NCBI RefSeq assembly: GCF_000264905.1
Contig: NW_006763139.1
Coordinates: 1,342,313-1,406,312, forward strand
DNA from: Stereum hirsutum FP-91666 SS1
Taxonomy: Eukaryota; Basidiomycota; Agaricomycetes; Russulales; Stereaceae
Direction of reading: 5' to 3'
Length of the DNA: 64,000 nt
The position numbers were made by a program, and so were the translations under genes. A model generated the notes under the pieces. It was not told the DNA's origin, searched no databases, and was given only the letters and a program-made list of their open reading frames with translations. Shown here in pieces: positions 33,313-47,124 of the stretch; within the stretch, counting starts at the first letter, position 1; every line of letters begins with the position of its first letter.

Positions 33313-35215
33313 TCACACCGTGAACGGATTGCACCTGCAAACCGCTGCTCTAACCCCGAAGCTCATCACGCTTCCCAACACCAGTCCCCCAACCAAACAG
33401 AAGCTTGTCACTGTCGCCGCGATGTCCACTTCTTCCTTTCTTCCCTTGAGCCGTTTGTTATGCTCGACGGATGGTGCGGACATCATGCACATCGAGGAGA
33501 CGTAGCCGTTAGAGGCGCCGAAGAGGAGGAGGAGGAACATGAAGAGAGCGTCAGAGGTTATTAGCGGTGTTGAAGAGGGGTCGAGAGGGTCGAGAGGTGC
33601 GCGTGACAAGAGGGAGGAGGAGGATGGTGAAGGGCGTTGAATATTGCAGGCGAGGAAAAGAGGGATGAAAAGTGTGCGAAGGGAAGAAATGATGGCAAGT
33701 TTCCTCGAAGACCAGATTAGGAGACGAGGATAAGCACAGAGTTGGCGGCCGAGGAGGTCCCCTGCACTGAACACGAGGAAGTGAATGGATGCGAAGAGGA
33801 GCGGGGCTGTGTTGGGGTTTGTCGGTTGGACGGAGATGGTTAGTGGTGGGAAGACGGACTGTTACGATATATATTCCGATATGCATTTTTGTTAGCTAAC
33901 AAGTAAAGATGCATTTGTGTGAATAGTGGGAAAGACGTACGAGAGTGACGACAAAGACGTAGGCTACCGCAACCTCATAAATTGCATTTCTTTTCGCCAC
34001 ACTCCATATCCTCTTCCACCCTTCCTTCCTCATAATCCTCTCACCCACTACCCCACTACCATCCCTACTACTCGGGCTGAACAACGGGTTCTGCTCGGTC
34101 AGATCCGTTGACAACCTCCTCCCGTGTGCCCACCCACTCCCGAGCTCATCCACGGGAGCCACCACAGCCTTATACTCCGGCATGCGCGTCAACCATGCGT
34201 TCGCGACCGCGCATAGAAGGAGAAATACGGTGGAGAGGAAGAAGAACGTCCTGGCAGACTTTTCCTCTGCTTTACCGTCACTCTCGGCCCATGTCTGGAC
34301 GCCCTCTGAAGCGGCTCTTACAGCCCTCACCAGCAAATCTACGCCACCTTCCCCGTCGCTTCCGGTTCCACCTGCAGGAGAACCAGGGATAGGATGACCT
34401 CCCGGAGGCGGCGGTGGTAGAGCATGCAAGCTTGCTCCCGCACTGAGTACTTGTACCGTGCTCACCGCCACTGCCACCGCTGCCTGCCCTCCCATGACAG
34501 CTTGCATCGTTGCTGGACCGAAAAGACTGGCGACAGCGACGATAGCAGTCTGAAGGTATGAACCTGCAGCAGCTTGGCATATCCCGTTAAGAAGAATGAA
34601 AGCGACGAAAAGTGGGGTGGGCAGGTGGGTGAATGTGCTGAGGGTGAGGAGGAGAGATAGGAAGGAGAGGGTGAGGATCGTGATGTGGGTTCGAGGGGCG
34701 GCTTTTGCCTACAAGTTTGTGAATGCAGGATTGTATGTGAGGGTTAGGGGTTTAGAGAAAGATGTAATGCGGTGGACTGACCTTGGTGGAAGTCGCAGTT
34801 GCATGGGCTAGGAAGGCAAAGTTGGAAAATGTGAATGAGGTGGAGAGGTAGGAACTGAATGTGTTCCGTATGGGCGAGCCTTCGAGGCGCGACAGGAAAT
34901 AAGGTGTTGCGGTAATCATGACTGCATCACCACAAAAGTACACTCTGAGCAATGGCGCCATGCTTATTGGTCATACGCTAACGCACCGTTCCAAGGCAGC
35001 AGGACAGCACAACCCAGTATGAAATGTATCCACTGTATCCGCGGGTCGACGGGATGAGTGGGTGCAGGCTCCGTCTCGACGTCTTCTACATCTTCAACGT
35101 CGAGTTCTGTTTCTGGTATTGCGTGAGGAAGGATGTGGTCCGTCGATGAAGGTGCATCCGGTATTGAGTGGTAGGGTGCGTCGTCGGACGAGGTCGAACG
35201 ACGGCGAGAGGGCAT
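33313..35215 (-). CDS. Equilibrative nucleoside transporter (ENT/SLC29 family)
   Basis: Multi-span nucleoside carrier; the yeast relative Fun26 acts in the vacuolar membrane. The start MPSRRRSTSSDDAPYHSIPD gives a long acidic cytosolic head. The first span is IQWIHFILGCAVLLPWN, joined across an intron to VMITATPYFLSRLEGSP; the PWN motif and FxxRL are ENT hallmarks. Further spans include LLTLSTFTHLPTPLFVAFIL, GICQAAAGSYLQTAIVAVAS, MQAVMGGQAAVAVAVSTVQV (ENT motif), FFFLSTVFLLLCAVANAWL, a large central loop, VAVAYVFVVTL, SVFPPLTISV, and the last spans up to GLVLGSVMSFGVRAAV, ending CNPFTV. Around 11 spans fit the family. Exon borders are mostly clear; cellular location is inferred only from Fun26. 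Confidence 0.87.
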
Positions 35216-35556
35216 GGTACAGTCAGTAGCTTTGTTGACGAGAGTACGTTATTGATGGCAGTAATAACTATAGGGCCGTTAAATATCACGACAGATAGTT
35301 GGGGGCCAGTGTAGCAGTCGTCGAAATTGTACGGTCGATGTCGACTTCGGCGACACGATGCAGTGGGTGGGAGATACAGGAGGTGGCCACACTCTGCCTT
35401 CTTATCGTACTACGCCACCTGAACCTCCCATTTGTAGTGAGCAACCCTGAGCAACCTTGAGCAACCAATCCCGAACAAGATGTTTCAATCTCCGAAAGGC
35501 CGTACTACAACCAGTTCACTTTCGCCAGCCTTCCCTCCATCGTCCCAATTAACTTA
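35216..35556. promoter_or_regulatory. Divergent promoter region, ENT transporter and GatC
   Basis: 341 bp between two divergent start codons. Contains the direct repeat gagcaaccctgagcaaccttgagcaacc near 35440-35467 in three units of about 10 bp. No TATA box is obvious. Confidence 0.45.
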
Positions 35557-36111
35557 ATGCACCTACCTTCCCTCCCTCGACGGCCCCTTCGCTTCCCAGC
35601 TGCCATCAAATATCATCCCCATTCACGGTCTTCGTTTATCCCACGTAGATGTCAATCGTCATCCAGCATCAGCCGAATGGACGATTCTATAAGCACTCTC
35701 GCTGAAACCGACGACTGTGGTATTCCCCTCCGACCGACTTGGTCCGTCCACGAACTGCTATCCTCCTACCCTAAACCGAAACTCTCATCCACAACACTTT
35801 CACACCTGCACCGTCTCTCTGCACTGGCACCACCCGAAGAGGGCACCCCAGAACACACCAAACTAACCAGTGAGCTCGAGGACCTCGTTAAGCTTGTGGA
35901 GGCCGTCAAATTGGTAGATTGTAGTGAGTTGCAAACCGAACAGGAGGAAAATAAGATACCGGATGGCAGAATTCTGCCGAAGGGTGTTGGGATTGATTTG
36001 ACTGGTGGTAGTGTTGAAGAGGTGAAGGACGGAAGAGAGTTGTTGAAGCATGCGGCCAGGACGGAGGACGGATTTTACGTTGTTGATGCGGATAGGAGAC
36101 TGCCTAGGTGA
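35557..36111 (+). CDS. Mitochondrial glutamyl-tRNA(Gln) amidotransferase subunit C (GatC type)
   Basis: Small subunit of the GatCAB/GatFAB-type complex that converts Glu-tRNA(Gln) to Gln-tRNA(Gln) in mitochondria. The N-terminus MHLPSLPRRPLRFPAAIKYH is Arg-rich and lacks acid residues, a good matrix-targeting signal. The GatC domain reads PTWSVHELLSSYPKPKLSST, LSHLHRLSALAPPEEGTPEH and KLTSELEDLVKLVEAVKLVD, which is the conserved helical pair. The C-terminal part has GRILPKGVGIDL and YVVDADRRLPR. The TGA stop overlaps a possible donor (GTGAGT); splicing there would only replace the end with NY and stop. About 184 residues. Confidence 0.8.
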   Translation: MHLPSLPRRPLRFPAAIKYHPHSRSSFIPRRCQSSSSISRMDDSISTLAETDDCGIPLRPTWSVHELLSSYPKPKLSSTTLSHLHRLSALAPPEEGTPEHTKLTSELEDLVKLVEAVKLVDCSELQTEQEENKIPDGRILPKGVGIDLTGGSVEEVKDGRELLKHAARTEDGFYVVDADRRLPR

Positions 36112-37589
36112 GTGCACAGCGTGCTAGGTACGCAATATTTTAGGAACTACTGAAAACCGCCTTGAGTGCAGTCGAACGAAGGAAATTCTATCTGCGGACT
36201 GAACGAATAAACCATCTCCGTATCGACCTGTGCAGAGGTAGTACTCCGGCATTCTGTTCGCCGAACACATATTCACAAGCTTGCTTTGGACTTTTGTGGA
36301 GATCGCCCTCTCTGTCTACCTCGTGCTGCCAAGATTACTCTGTAGTCGGTTTTGACATTGGTCCATCTGTATGAACGCCAAGAAACATCAGCGTACAGCG
36401 TATCTCTCCGAGCATGCCATGATGAAAATCGGCGGTCAGCTCTTTGTTCCTGCCCACCATCCATCCCTTACATGTGGTCCTCATGATATGAAGAAGCTTC
36501 CTCTACAGCCAAGGAAAAGTCTAGGCTTATGATCCGTGCCAATCTGGGTACTTGCTCTCTTTCGCAGGCAACCTCCGTCTTGTTCACTTCTCTTCATGAC
36601 ATAGCTCCCAATGCTCGATGAGAAAGTAGCAGACCTGAATCCCACACGTATTTACGGTCATCTAATGCACTAAACTGTCACGAATTGCCTCTAGACATCG
36701 AAATGCTGCAGGTCTCTCGTCTCCGAACTCGGATTTTTCACAGTTGGACAACTCATGCACTAAGTCTGTAGACTTCAGGTTCCACGAGCCCTTCTCCGGA
36801 GATCTCTGTTGGATCTTGGCTTGGAAGAAGGTTGAGATCATCGTGGACCGAATATGACACACGACTACCCGTACGACGCCAAGCCTGCCGTTCACCGCTG
36901 ATACAGGTTCGTTGTGCATCTTCAGCCTGTGGATCACGTTCGGTGTATGTGTGCAAGTTATCGGGGCATTCGCTATTGCAAGGTGTTGCTATCGTGCTAC
37001 CCAGACGTCGTCGCTCACTTTGTTTAGAGTTGTGGTGTAGTACTAGAACAGTCTTGCAGCGTAAAGACTACACTCGACATTCTACTTGCCTACGCCTTCT
37101 GGCCGTATCTATGCATTTCACTGCTATAAGATATGGACGTTCATCGTCCATACTTCAAATCACCGCCAAGACCCATATCTACGGCCTCCTGATCATAAAC
37201 CACGATGAACGCCGACCAGACACCATGCAGAATGTAATCCATTCTTTCAACTACTTTCCTAGCCTATTTACCGGAGCCGTTTGTAGGAACCACTCTTATC
37301 ATCTCTTCTGACGCTCCTGGCCGCCCTCTCTTGGCTTTGCATCGTCGACCTGAAACCTCCTTCTGTGGTACAAAAAAATGGAATCATGGAGGGCGCGCTG
37401 CACATGTCCTCTCACTCGTCTTCCTGCAGCTTCATGCGCTACCACCTCTTGGCGATACCTTCCTCAAGTTTCGCTATCTCCCCTCACCCTCACCTCTCAA
37501 TATAAAAGCTCACTTAAACCTACTCTGAAGCCTCAGCAGTCTCAACCCCAGACCTCGCTAGCCCAGATCTCCTTCCTTCGACACCGACA
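36112..37589. other. Intergenic region, no gene supported
   Basis: 1.5 kb before the M43 protease gene. A 159-codon plus-strand frame (36832-37311) and a minus-strand frame opposite it are Arg/Ser/Cys-rich with no domain. A 53-codon frame at 36371-36532 was also judged to be chance. The last 90 bp hold the protease promoter. Confidence 0.45.
37501..37508 (+). promoter_or_regulatory. TATA box of the M43 metalloprotease gene
   Basis: TATAAAAG, 89 bp upstream of the ATG at 37590 and followed by a CT-rich leader. Confidence 0.6.
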
Positions 37590-38830
37590 ATGTTGTTCTC
37601 CGGCGCCCTCTCCCTCCTCTTCTCTGCCGTGCTCGCTTCGGCGACACCGTTCACCGCCGTCGCTCTGAACGCTACCGTCGCGGATCCTCGTGTTTGCGGG
37701 ACTAGTATCTCCGAGACCAAAATGGCGGAAGTGGAGAGGAACTTCACCGCCGTGTCTGCGCTCAGGACGAACGCGGCCCTCGCTTCGACCATCAAAGTCT
37801 ACTTTCACGTCATTGCGAAGGATACGACCGCGTCGGGAGGATACCTCTCGTGAGTCTCGCCATCTTCACCGCGAATACGACTGCAGACCCCGAGAGAATC
37901 TGTAACGTACTGGTGCTGATACATGGGGGTTGCTTGATTTGTTCACAGAGATGCATTGATCGCGGACCAGATCGACGTCCTGAACGCGGACTATGCCAGC
38001 AGCGGCTTGTCCTTCAGCCTCGCTGCTACCACTCGTACCGTCAACTCTGACTGGTTCAACAACGCCGGACCCGACAGGTATGTACAAAACAACACAACTG
38101 TCCTACATAACTTACTCGAATCTCACTAAATTCGCTCTTTTATTTTCATTTATGGAAATATTAGCTCTCAGCAGACAGCCATGAAGACCTCGCTCAGGAC
38201 CGGCGGCTCTGCCGATCTCAACCTCTACAGCGTCGGATTCACCGCTGGCACCGGCAAAGGTCTGCTCGGATATGCGACCTTCCCGTGGGACTACTCGAGC
38301 GCGGCGAAAGATGACGGTGTCGTTTTCCTGTTCTCTTCCGTGCCGGGCGGAGGGACCGCGAATTATGATGAGGGGAGGGTGCGTGGGACCGCTTTGTTTT
38401 CTTTCTTAGAGTGGAGACTGATTTCTTTTGTCCCATTCTTTTTTTCTTTTGCTCTGTTTGGTGGTGGTGGGAGTAGACCATCACGCACGAAGTCGGACAC
38501 TGGGTTGGATTATACCATACTTTCCAAGGCGGATGCTCAGGCTCCGGAGATAGTGTCAGTGATACCCCAGCAGAGTCTACCGCTGCGTATGGATGTCCTA
38601 CTGGCCGTGACACCTGCTCGGCTTCTGGCGTCGACCCTATCCACAATTATATGGACTATACCTACGATTCTGTAAGTCTCCTTCTCTTTCCCTCCATCTC
38701 CGCAACTCTCTTGGCCACAGGAACAATGGCGGAAACTGACTTTTTCACGTGTTTGTGGTAGTGCATGGATGAGTTCACGGCAGGGCAGATTTCGAGGTTC
38801 ACGACACAGATGAACAGTTACCGTCTGTAA
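37590..38830 (+). CDS. Secreted M43 zinc metalloprotease (MEP1/pappalysin-like)
   Basis: Extracellular metallo-endopeptidase. The signal peptide [20 protein letters not shown] opens exon 1; the pro-region includes [19 protein letters not shown]. Five introns interrupt the gene. Mature domain: [69 protein letters not shown] and [14 protein letters not shown]. The zinc site [14 protein letters not shown] (HExxHxxGxxH) begins an exon after GTAG, and a Met-turn [10 protein letters not shown] follows, both diagnostic for M43. The C-terminus [19 protein letters not shown] ends in TAA at 38828. Cys pairs around [10 protein letters not shown] and [10 protein letters not shown] are those of the family. 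About 285 residues, normal. Catalytic residues are intact. Confidence 0.92.
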
Positions 38831-39014
38831 TAGGTCTCTGAGATTTCAAGTAGTAAGCTGTATTGCTATGATAATGATGGGCATGGCCTGTAAAAAATTT
38901 ACAAGAGCGATGATTGATATATTTGAATATATGGCCCAACCACGGGTTCGCTCTTATGGTCTCTGGGAGAAGGCGACCATGTTCATAATACAAAGAAGAT
39001 TAGAAAAACACCAT

Positions 39015-39880
39015 TCATGCAGAAGGACTGATCCCGCCCCTTGGCGCGCCAGGCAACCTAGGCGCCAACTCCTGCATCTGCTTCGCCTGCTTCCTCTTCC
39101 TATGCTCTCCCAACCTCATCGCGAAAAAATCACGATGGAGACTGTACCGCTGATGCGTCGGTTTTGCGGTTGTGGCGCCAGGTGTTGACACGCCAGAGCC
39201 CGAGGATGGCGACGGCGACGCTGGACCGGGACTGCTGGGTTTCTTCTCCTTGTCACCGTCCTTATCCGTGGAGGTGTCATCAGTCGAAGTAGCGTCCTTC
39301 GATTTATCGGGTTTCGAGTCTTTCTTCAGACGTTGTTTAAGCTCCCATTCTTCTTTGATCTTGGCGATCTCTTCGGGACTGAGACCCATCTTCTTCGCGC
39401 CTGGGGCGCCGACGGGGTCAGAGCTTTCGCCTAGCTGGGTTGCGAAACCTGGATCGCTGATCGTATAAGGAAAAGAGAAATATGTCCGGTCAGAATTCGA
39501 ACACAAGGACCTGAGGCAACGGGACGACGATAGATAGAGTGCGGGTATCGATGGCGCCACACTGGCAACGACATTGGGCTCTGGCCGGCGGCCACTGTAT
39601 GCTATCGCCACTTCCGCCGTACGGCGAAGGAAAGGACAACCGCGACGAAGCAAACAAATTGCATACTGACCTGAGATGACTATCGCAAGTGTAGATAAAG
39701 TCAACTGTGTTGGCGGTGGCGAGACATGTCGTGGTGGGTTTGTAGCAGACGTAGCACTGTTTCGGGGTGCCGGTTGTCTAGAGAGATAGGATAGGCTGTG
39801 ACAGTTGGGAGGGCGGTTCGTTTGGAAAGTGTGGTCAGTATGGGACTCACTCGTTTGTAGTACACGTTCGTGAAGGACAT
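39015..39880 (-). CDS. VFA1: VPS4-associated protein 1 (Vfa1)
   Basis: Endosomal regulator of the ESCRT AAA-ATPase Vps4. Three exons: MSFTNVYYKR, then TTGTPKQCYVCYKPTTTCLA with TANTVDFIYTCDSHL, then a long exon from SDPGFATQLGESSDPV. The N-terminal CYVCYKP...YTCDSHL set is the four-ligand zinc-binding module of the family. A helical KIKEEWELKQRLKKDSK segment follows, then a low-complexity Ser/Thr/Pro linker, and a C-terminal YSLHRDFFAMRLGEHRKRKQ helix that in Vfa1 contacts Vps4. The product ends RGGISPSA. It converges with the M43 gene with 184 bp between stops, and is divergent from the dehydrogenase. Confidence 0.85.
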
Positions 39881-42468
<2,588 letters not shown>

Positions 42469-43108
42469 GCTGTTGATCTCTCTCTTCCTGCCGTTCCGTG
42501 CTGTTGCGCTGGCTGGGCGGGAGGTTGAACGTTGAACGTCGGAGGTTTGCACGAGTTATCCGTGTATGTAGCAGTGCGCAGTTTGTATTTTTTGTCGAAT
42601 GATCAAAGGAAGACATTGTTGTAGCAAGTTGAGCGAGATATCCACAGGTACTTATTGCGTGAACCTGGGTGACTATGGTAAGTGTGAACTGTACAATAAA
42701 ATTGTGAAATGTGGTTGGTCTGGGCTCGAACCTATGGTCATGGGACAAAATCAATCTTCCTGGTGAAGCTTGCGCTTTACCAAGTAGACCAACAATAGAC
42801 AGAAGATGAAGTACTTCCATGGATATGACCTGTATGCCAAGAACTTGATGGACTGGATTTTGTGGGTCATATCATCATTGTAATAAACCAGTTTGGATTA
42901 CCCTAGACATTACAAGGAAAGATAATCGAATTCTCTTTGTAAGAAACTCCAGAGATATTTTGACTGAATAAATACACAGTGCCCAAGAAATGATGCCCAA
43001 ACGACGTCTCGATTCCCAACGTTTTCAACCTCCGAGCTCCAAGCAAAACACCCAACAAACCCCCCAACAAAGAACCTTCCAGTCCGTCCCCGTCCGTACA
43101 ATGTGAAC
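42469..43108. other. Convergent 3' intergenic region with a tRNA-like element
   Basis: 640 bp between the stop codons of the dehydrogenase (plus) and dUTPase (minus). Apart from the tRNA-like unit at 42714-42793 it holds only the two 3' UTRs. No coding frame is credible. Confidence 0.45.
42714..42793 (-). ncRNA. tRNA-like Pol III unit (tRNA pseudogene or SINE head)
   Basis: An 80-nt minus-strand unit with an 8-bp perfect end-to-end stem (GTTGGTCT with AGACCAAC), a 4-bp D-like stem (CTTG/CAAG), an A-box match TGGTCTACTTGG (42780-42791) and a perfect B box GGTTCGAGCC (42723-42732). A TTTT terminator lies just beyond (42694-42697). No canonical anticodon arm of 5 bp with a 7-nt loop can be drawn, only CTTC/GAAG with a 5-nt loop, and the T stem is weak. 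It is therefore probably a decayed tRNA or tRNA-derived repeat that may still be transcribed. It is not the same family as the repeat near 2 kb. Confidence 0.45.
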
Positions 43109-44103
43109 TTACAACGAACCATGCCCACCCGTCGAGCCAAATCCTCCCGCACCACGTAGTGTGGCGTCGAGATCCTACATGAGCATGAGTGGAAGTCAGC
43201 GTACGGATGATCATGGACACGGATATGGTACAAAAGGGTATCGATGGCCAAGGAGGAGGGGTGTACGTACGTCGACCTCGAGCACAGCAGGTGTTTCGAT
43301 CTTCTCGATGATGAGTTGGGCTATCCGGTCGCCTTCTTGCACTGTTCCATCAAGTGCCACCGCCACACAAGGATGCACAAACCAGTATTGCATCAAGATC
43401 AAACCACGAGCCAAACCGTGAGTTGAGTGATCAATGGGAGCAAAAATGGGAAATAATAGGACAAGAGGTACGGACCTGTGAAGTCTTGGTCCGAAAGGTT
43501 GAAGAGCAAGACGAAGACGACGCCACGGTAATCTGCGTCTATGACGCCTGCGCCGGTGTCGATCATGAACTTCGAGGCTGTTGTAACAATACATAGGAGG
43601 CCACAGATCATGCAAAACAAAAAAAAAATGTGAGTCCAACGGTACGCTTGCCACTAGAAGACAAAGTAATACAGAGATAGGGAGGGAGTAACGACGGGGG
43701 CGAGGGAAGATATGGGGGCGTTCGGAAATGAACTAAATATACATACCGAGACCACTCCTAGGCGCAACACGCCCATACGTCCCCGCAGGGACAGCGATGG
43801 ATATTTGAGTATCGACAAGAGCTTTTCCGCGCGCTGGGATGACCTTTTGTTCCGCACTGAGTACACAATTAGTACCCTACCAAGCCCAGTATATATACTA
43901 GATCACTCGACAGAGAATAGCATCGCATACCTGTATAAATCATACCCCGCCGCGAGTGCAGAGCCACGGGTAGGGAGCTTCGCTTTCTCCGAGAGACGTT
44001 TTATGAGCAAGTTCGAGGTGGGGGCGATGTCGGATTTCTCGGGAGCGGGAGACATCTTGCGTTTCTTATCGATATGCTCAACCGAAGCAGTTTCTGTGGT
44101 CAT
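43109..44103 (-). CDS. DUT1: dUTP diphosphatase (dUTPase)
   Basis: Hydrolyses dUTP to dUMP and pyrophosphate, keeping uracil out of DNA and feeding dTMP synthesis. The start [20 protein letters not shown] has a basic KKRK patch that may be nuclear-targeting. The five trimeric-dUTPase motifs are all present across exons: I (AAGYDLYSAE), II (PRSGLASK, split by an intron), III (GVIDADYRG with the catalytic Asp), IV (GDRIAQLI) and V ([11 protein letters not shown]). The last exon ends GGHGSL and TAA at 43109-43111. About 170 residues, typical. It shares its 228-bp promoter, rich in MluI boxes, with the gene at 44332. Confidence 0.95.
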
Positions 44104-44161
44104 GTAGAAGCGTTTTGACCTTATTAGAGTCGAGATGTAGAGGACGGAAGCTAAGACTGAG

Positions 44162-44234
44162 ACGCGTCGAAAGAAACAGAAAGAAACGCGTCGCGTAAAT
44201 CGGACTTTCAAAGCGCGTCATCTCCGCCACGCGT
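44162..44234. promoter_or_regulatory. MluI cell-cycle box cluster between dUTPase and the 44.3-kb gene
   Basis: Three perfect ACGCGT boxes (44162-44167, 44186-44191, 44229-44234) plus a GCGCGT at 44213-44218 within 73 bp. They lie 59-131 bp upstream of the dUTPase ATG and 98-170 bp upstream of the divergent gene's ATG. In yeasts ACGCGT is bound by MBF and drives S-phase genes. Confidence 0.7.
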
Positions 44235-44331
44235 TTAGTATTGTGTGATGAAAGGGTCGAGTGACTTCACCGCTTTCTTTCTCTCCCACCTCTTCCTTCG
44301 GTCGTTGGCTGTCCCTTCTGTTTGAGTCCCG

Positions 44332-47124
44332 ATGGTTTCTGGCACGATACCTCTTGACACTTATTTTGGATCTACCTCCGCGTCCGCGTCTAAGTCTAAA
44401 GGCCCGGGGCCGCGAATCGGAAGCTCTGTCCGGAACAGCAGTACGGGCAATAGTAAATCGTCCACGTCGCCTGTGAAGAAGCGAAAGAGGATACTTCGTA
44501 CTGATGATGAAGAGGACGAGGATGAAGGTAAGTCGAGGAGTGGGTCTGCGTCGAAGAAGGGAAAGAGTGCACAACTACCAGGTGGCGGCGGAGGTGCTAG
44601 CCCGCTGAAGGTGGCCAGAAATGGTATGTACTACGTACTGTACCTCTCTTTGTTCTTCAATTCAGGAAGTTTAACACTTGCCCCTACTATTCTTGGCGAT
44701 AGGATCGAAACTCACACCTGTGTCCAAGTCCGCCAAAAGTACTCGGACCCCAATTCCTGGTTTAAGCATTGTGGCATCTAGCTCTAAGCAGGTTAACGCT
44801 CGCTCTCAGGTAACGTACACTCTCATATGTCCGTCGCTTCGAATTATACACTTACTCATGTTGACTTGCTGCAGAAGAATGGCTCAGAGACGGTGTACCC
44901 AACTCCCAAGAGTACCACGATCTCCCGCCACCTTCGCTCCTCGCCGTCCATCGAGTTCCCCGAGAAACTTTCGGCGACAATAACAGGACTGGCCACTCCA
45001 TCGACCGCACCCCGTCCCAAACCTAAACCCAGACCTGTACCTAAACCTATGTCTCCACTCAAAGGCAAGGGGAGAGTTACGGCTGTACGCAGCCCAACTA
45101 AACCTGCTTACACTGTAAAAGCTTGGGCCCTGCCTGCACGCTCTATGATCAAGGACCCGGACGACGATATGGATGTCATCGAGCTCTCCAGCTCTGATTC
45201 AGAAAGAGACGAAGGGCGAATATCACCGCAGCCCATATCTACTTTAACCGACAATCATGACAGTACCCGTAGCGAACCGCATATTCGTCCCTCAAGTCCT
45301 CTGACTCCCGTGCCCTCCAGTCGCTCACCGAGCGAAGACCCGCAACGACCAGCCGAGGCACCCACTACCCCAGAACCCGTCACGTCGCCTACGACCTCAA
45401 CAAGTGATAGCTACATTGCAACTCCGACCCATTTACGTTTTGTTCCTAGTTCGCAGCCTACGCAGGATTATGGTCGTAAACATGATGATCGCCACATTAT
45501 CGAGAGTGACACCGAATCCGAATCGGATTCGGAGGACGACGAGGAGAATCCATTCGCTGCAAGACGAGGTGACAACCGTCGTGGTGGCGGCGGTGACGTT
45601 GGGTCCACAGCGAACCCGAAGGCGTATCATCTACCCAAACTCTCAAGTCCGCCACAGAGCTCTTCATCACAGGCAGCTTCAGTCTTCACACCGGCCCCTG
45701 AATCCCGTCACCACCGCCCTCCGACTTCGGCGTCCGGCACCGCCACTGTCGCTGGTCCTTCTACAAGTCCTTTCAAGGTCCCTCGCATCCCTACACACCC
45801 AGACCGCATATGGGGCTCACCATCACGCAAAGACGAAGACGAGGACCTAGAAGTCGTTCCGTCCTCTCAGTCCCAGTCCCAACCTCACTATCTGACTATT
45901 CCACGAGATCACGGCATAGCTTCCCCAGAGCGGAAGACGGCCACGGGTACCAGTAATGCTCCAATGCAAACCACGACCGAGAGTGGTAACTCCAGTCAGC
46001 ATCCAATCGACTGGTACGAAGTCGTGCCGTCCTCGCAGAGTCAGGAGATCGAGATGCAGTTGCCCGAAGGGTGGTACGAACGACAGGCCCAGGCTGTGTC
46101 TGTCGCGGGTTCGTCTTCGAGCACGTCTCCACTTGAAGGGGACCCGATGGATGTCCGTCTTAGCTCACCAGATGTTTCTCCAATTCGACCATCTTCGCTC
46201 CCACAACCTTCATCATCCCAAGACTCGTACTCCTCGATCGATATACCGCATCTTCACAGCACCCCACCCCCTCCTAGTCTCAAACCCGCGTCTAAAACAT
46301 ACTCATACTCCGCATCTCAAGATCGTTCCCTCTCATCCAGCGCGAAGCGAAAGCTTCAGATCCGAGACATCAATCTCCATCACGCGGATCTGTCAAATTT
46401 CGCTCCTGATTCTCAACCTCAACGCAAACTCGTAGGCGAGCAACAACAGGAAGACTCGGAAACGGAGGAGGAAAGTGAGGAGGATGAAGAGGGGCAGTAT
46501 CATGTGTACCCAGCGCCGCCAGAGAGAACACCTACACCTCCCAGTCCACCGCGACGTTCGATTTCTCCTGCTGAGCGTCTGCTTCAGTCCCAGGGTCCAT
46601 CTGCAGCGAGAGCTTCTCCGTCTACGCTTGGAGCTACGAATACAAGATCTCCGCGTCCACCCACTCCTCCGCACTCGACAGTTGTCGAAAGCATGGCCGA
46701 AGCCGGACCTTCCAAGACTACACGTCCTCCCCGCATTCCCACCTCTCCATCTGCAGACGCAGAAGACCGTATGCGCCGTAAAGTACACAGATCTCTCGTC
46801 CGATACACCGCCAAAGCCCGAGCCCGCGCCCAATCCCAATCCCAATCCCAATACACCCAATTCACGCAATCCGAAGTCGACGGCGAGCCCAAGCCCAAGC
46901 CCAAGTTCGACCTGAAAGCAGAGATGAAGAAGCTCGGGCTGGACCTCGATAACGATCTGGATATGGAGTTCGATAGTCAGCAGGCGCTGGCCCAGGGTGG
47001 GTTTAGTATTCCGGAAGATATGGAGATGTTGGAGTTGAGTGATGACGACGATGATGAGGGAGAGAGGCTCGGTGAAGATTGGGGTATGGAGGAGTTGCCG
47101 GGTGCTGTGAAGGAGGAGAGTTGA
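44332..47124 (+). CDS. Large disordered protein with PIP-box-like N-terminus, unknown
   Basis: Three exons: 44332-44623, 44703-44809 and 44875-47124, all in phase, about 880 residues. No folded domain is recognised; the sequence is Ser/Pro/Thr-rich throughout with acidic patches. At the very N-terminus, residues 5-12 (TIPLDTYF) match a PCNA-interacting box except for Thr in place of the Gln. KKRKR follows as a likely nuclear signal. The motif VPSSQ occurs three times (FVPSSQPTQ, VVPSSQSQSQ, VVPSSQSQEIE). A poly-SQ stretch (QSQSQSQYTQFTQSE) precedes a C-terminal segment, FDLKAEMKKLGLDLDNDLDM, that looks helical and conserved. SQ/TQ richness is common in ATM/ATR-kinase targets. A role in DNA replication or repair is suggested by this and by the shared promoter with dUTPase, but it is inference. 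Confidence 0.7.

Noticed and set aside
36371..36532. A 53-codon frame starting MNAKKHQRTAYLSEHA
   Set aside because: Short, no recognisable motif, no clear splice context; chance is the simpler explanation.
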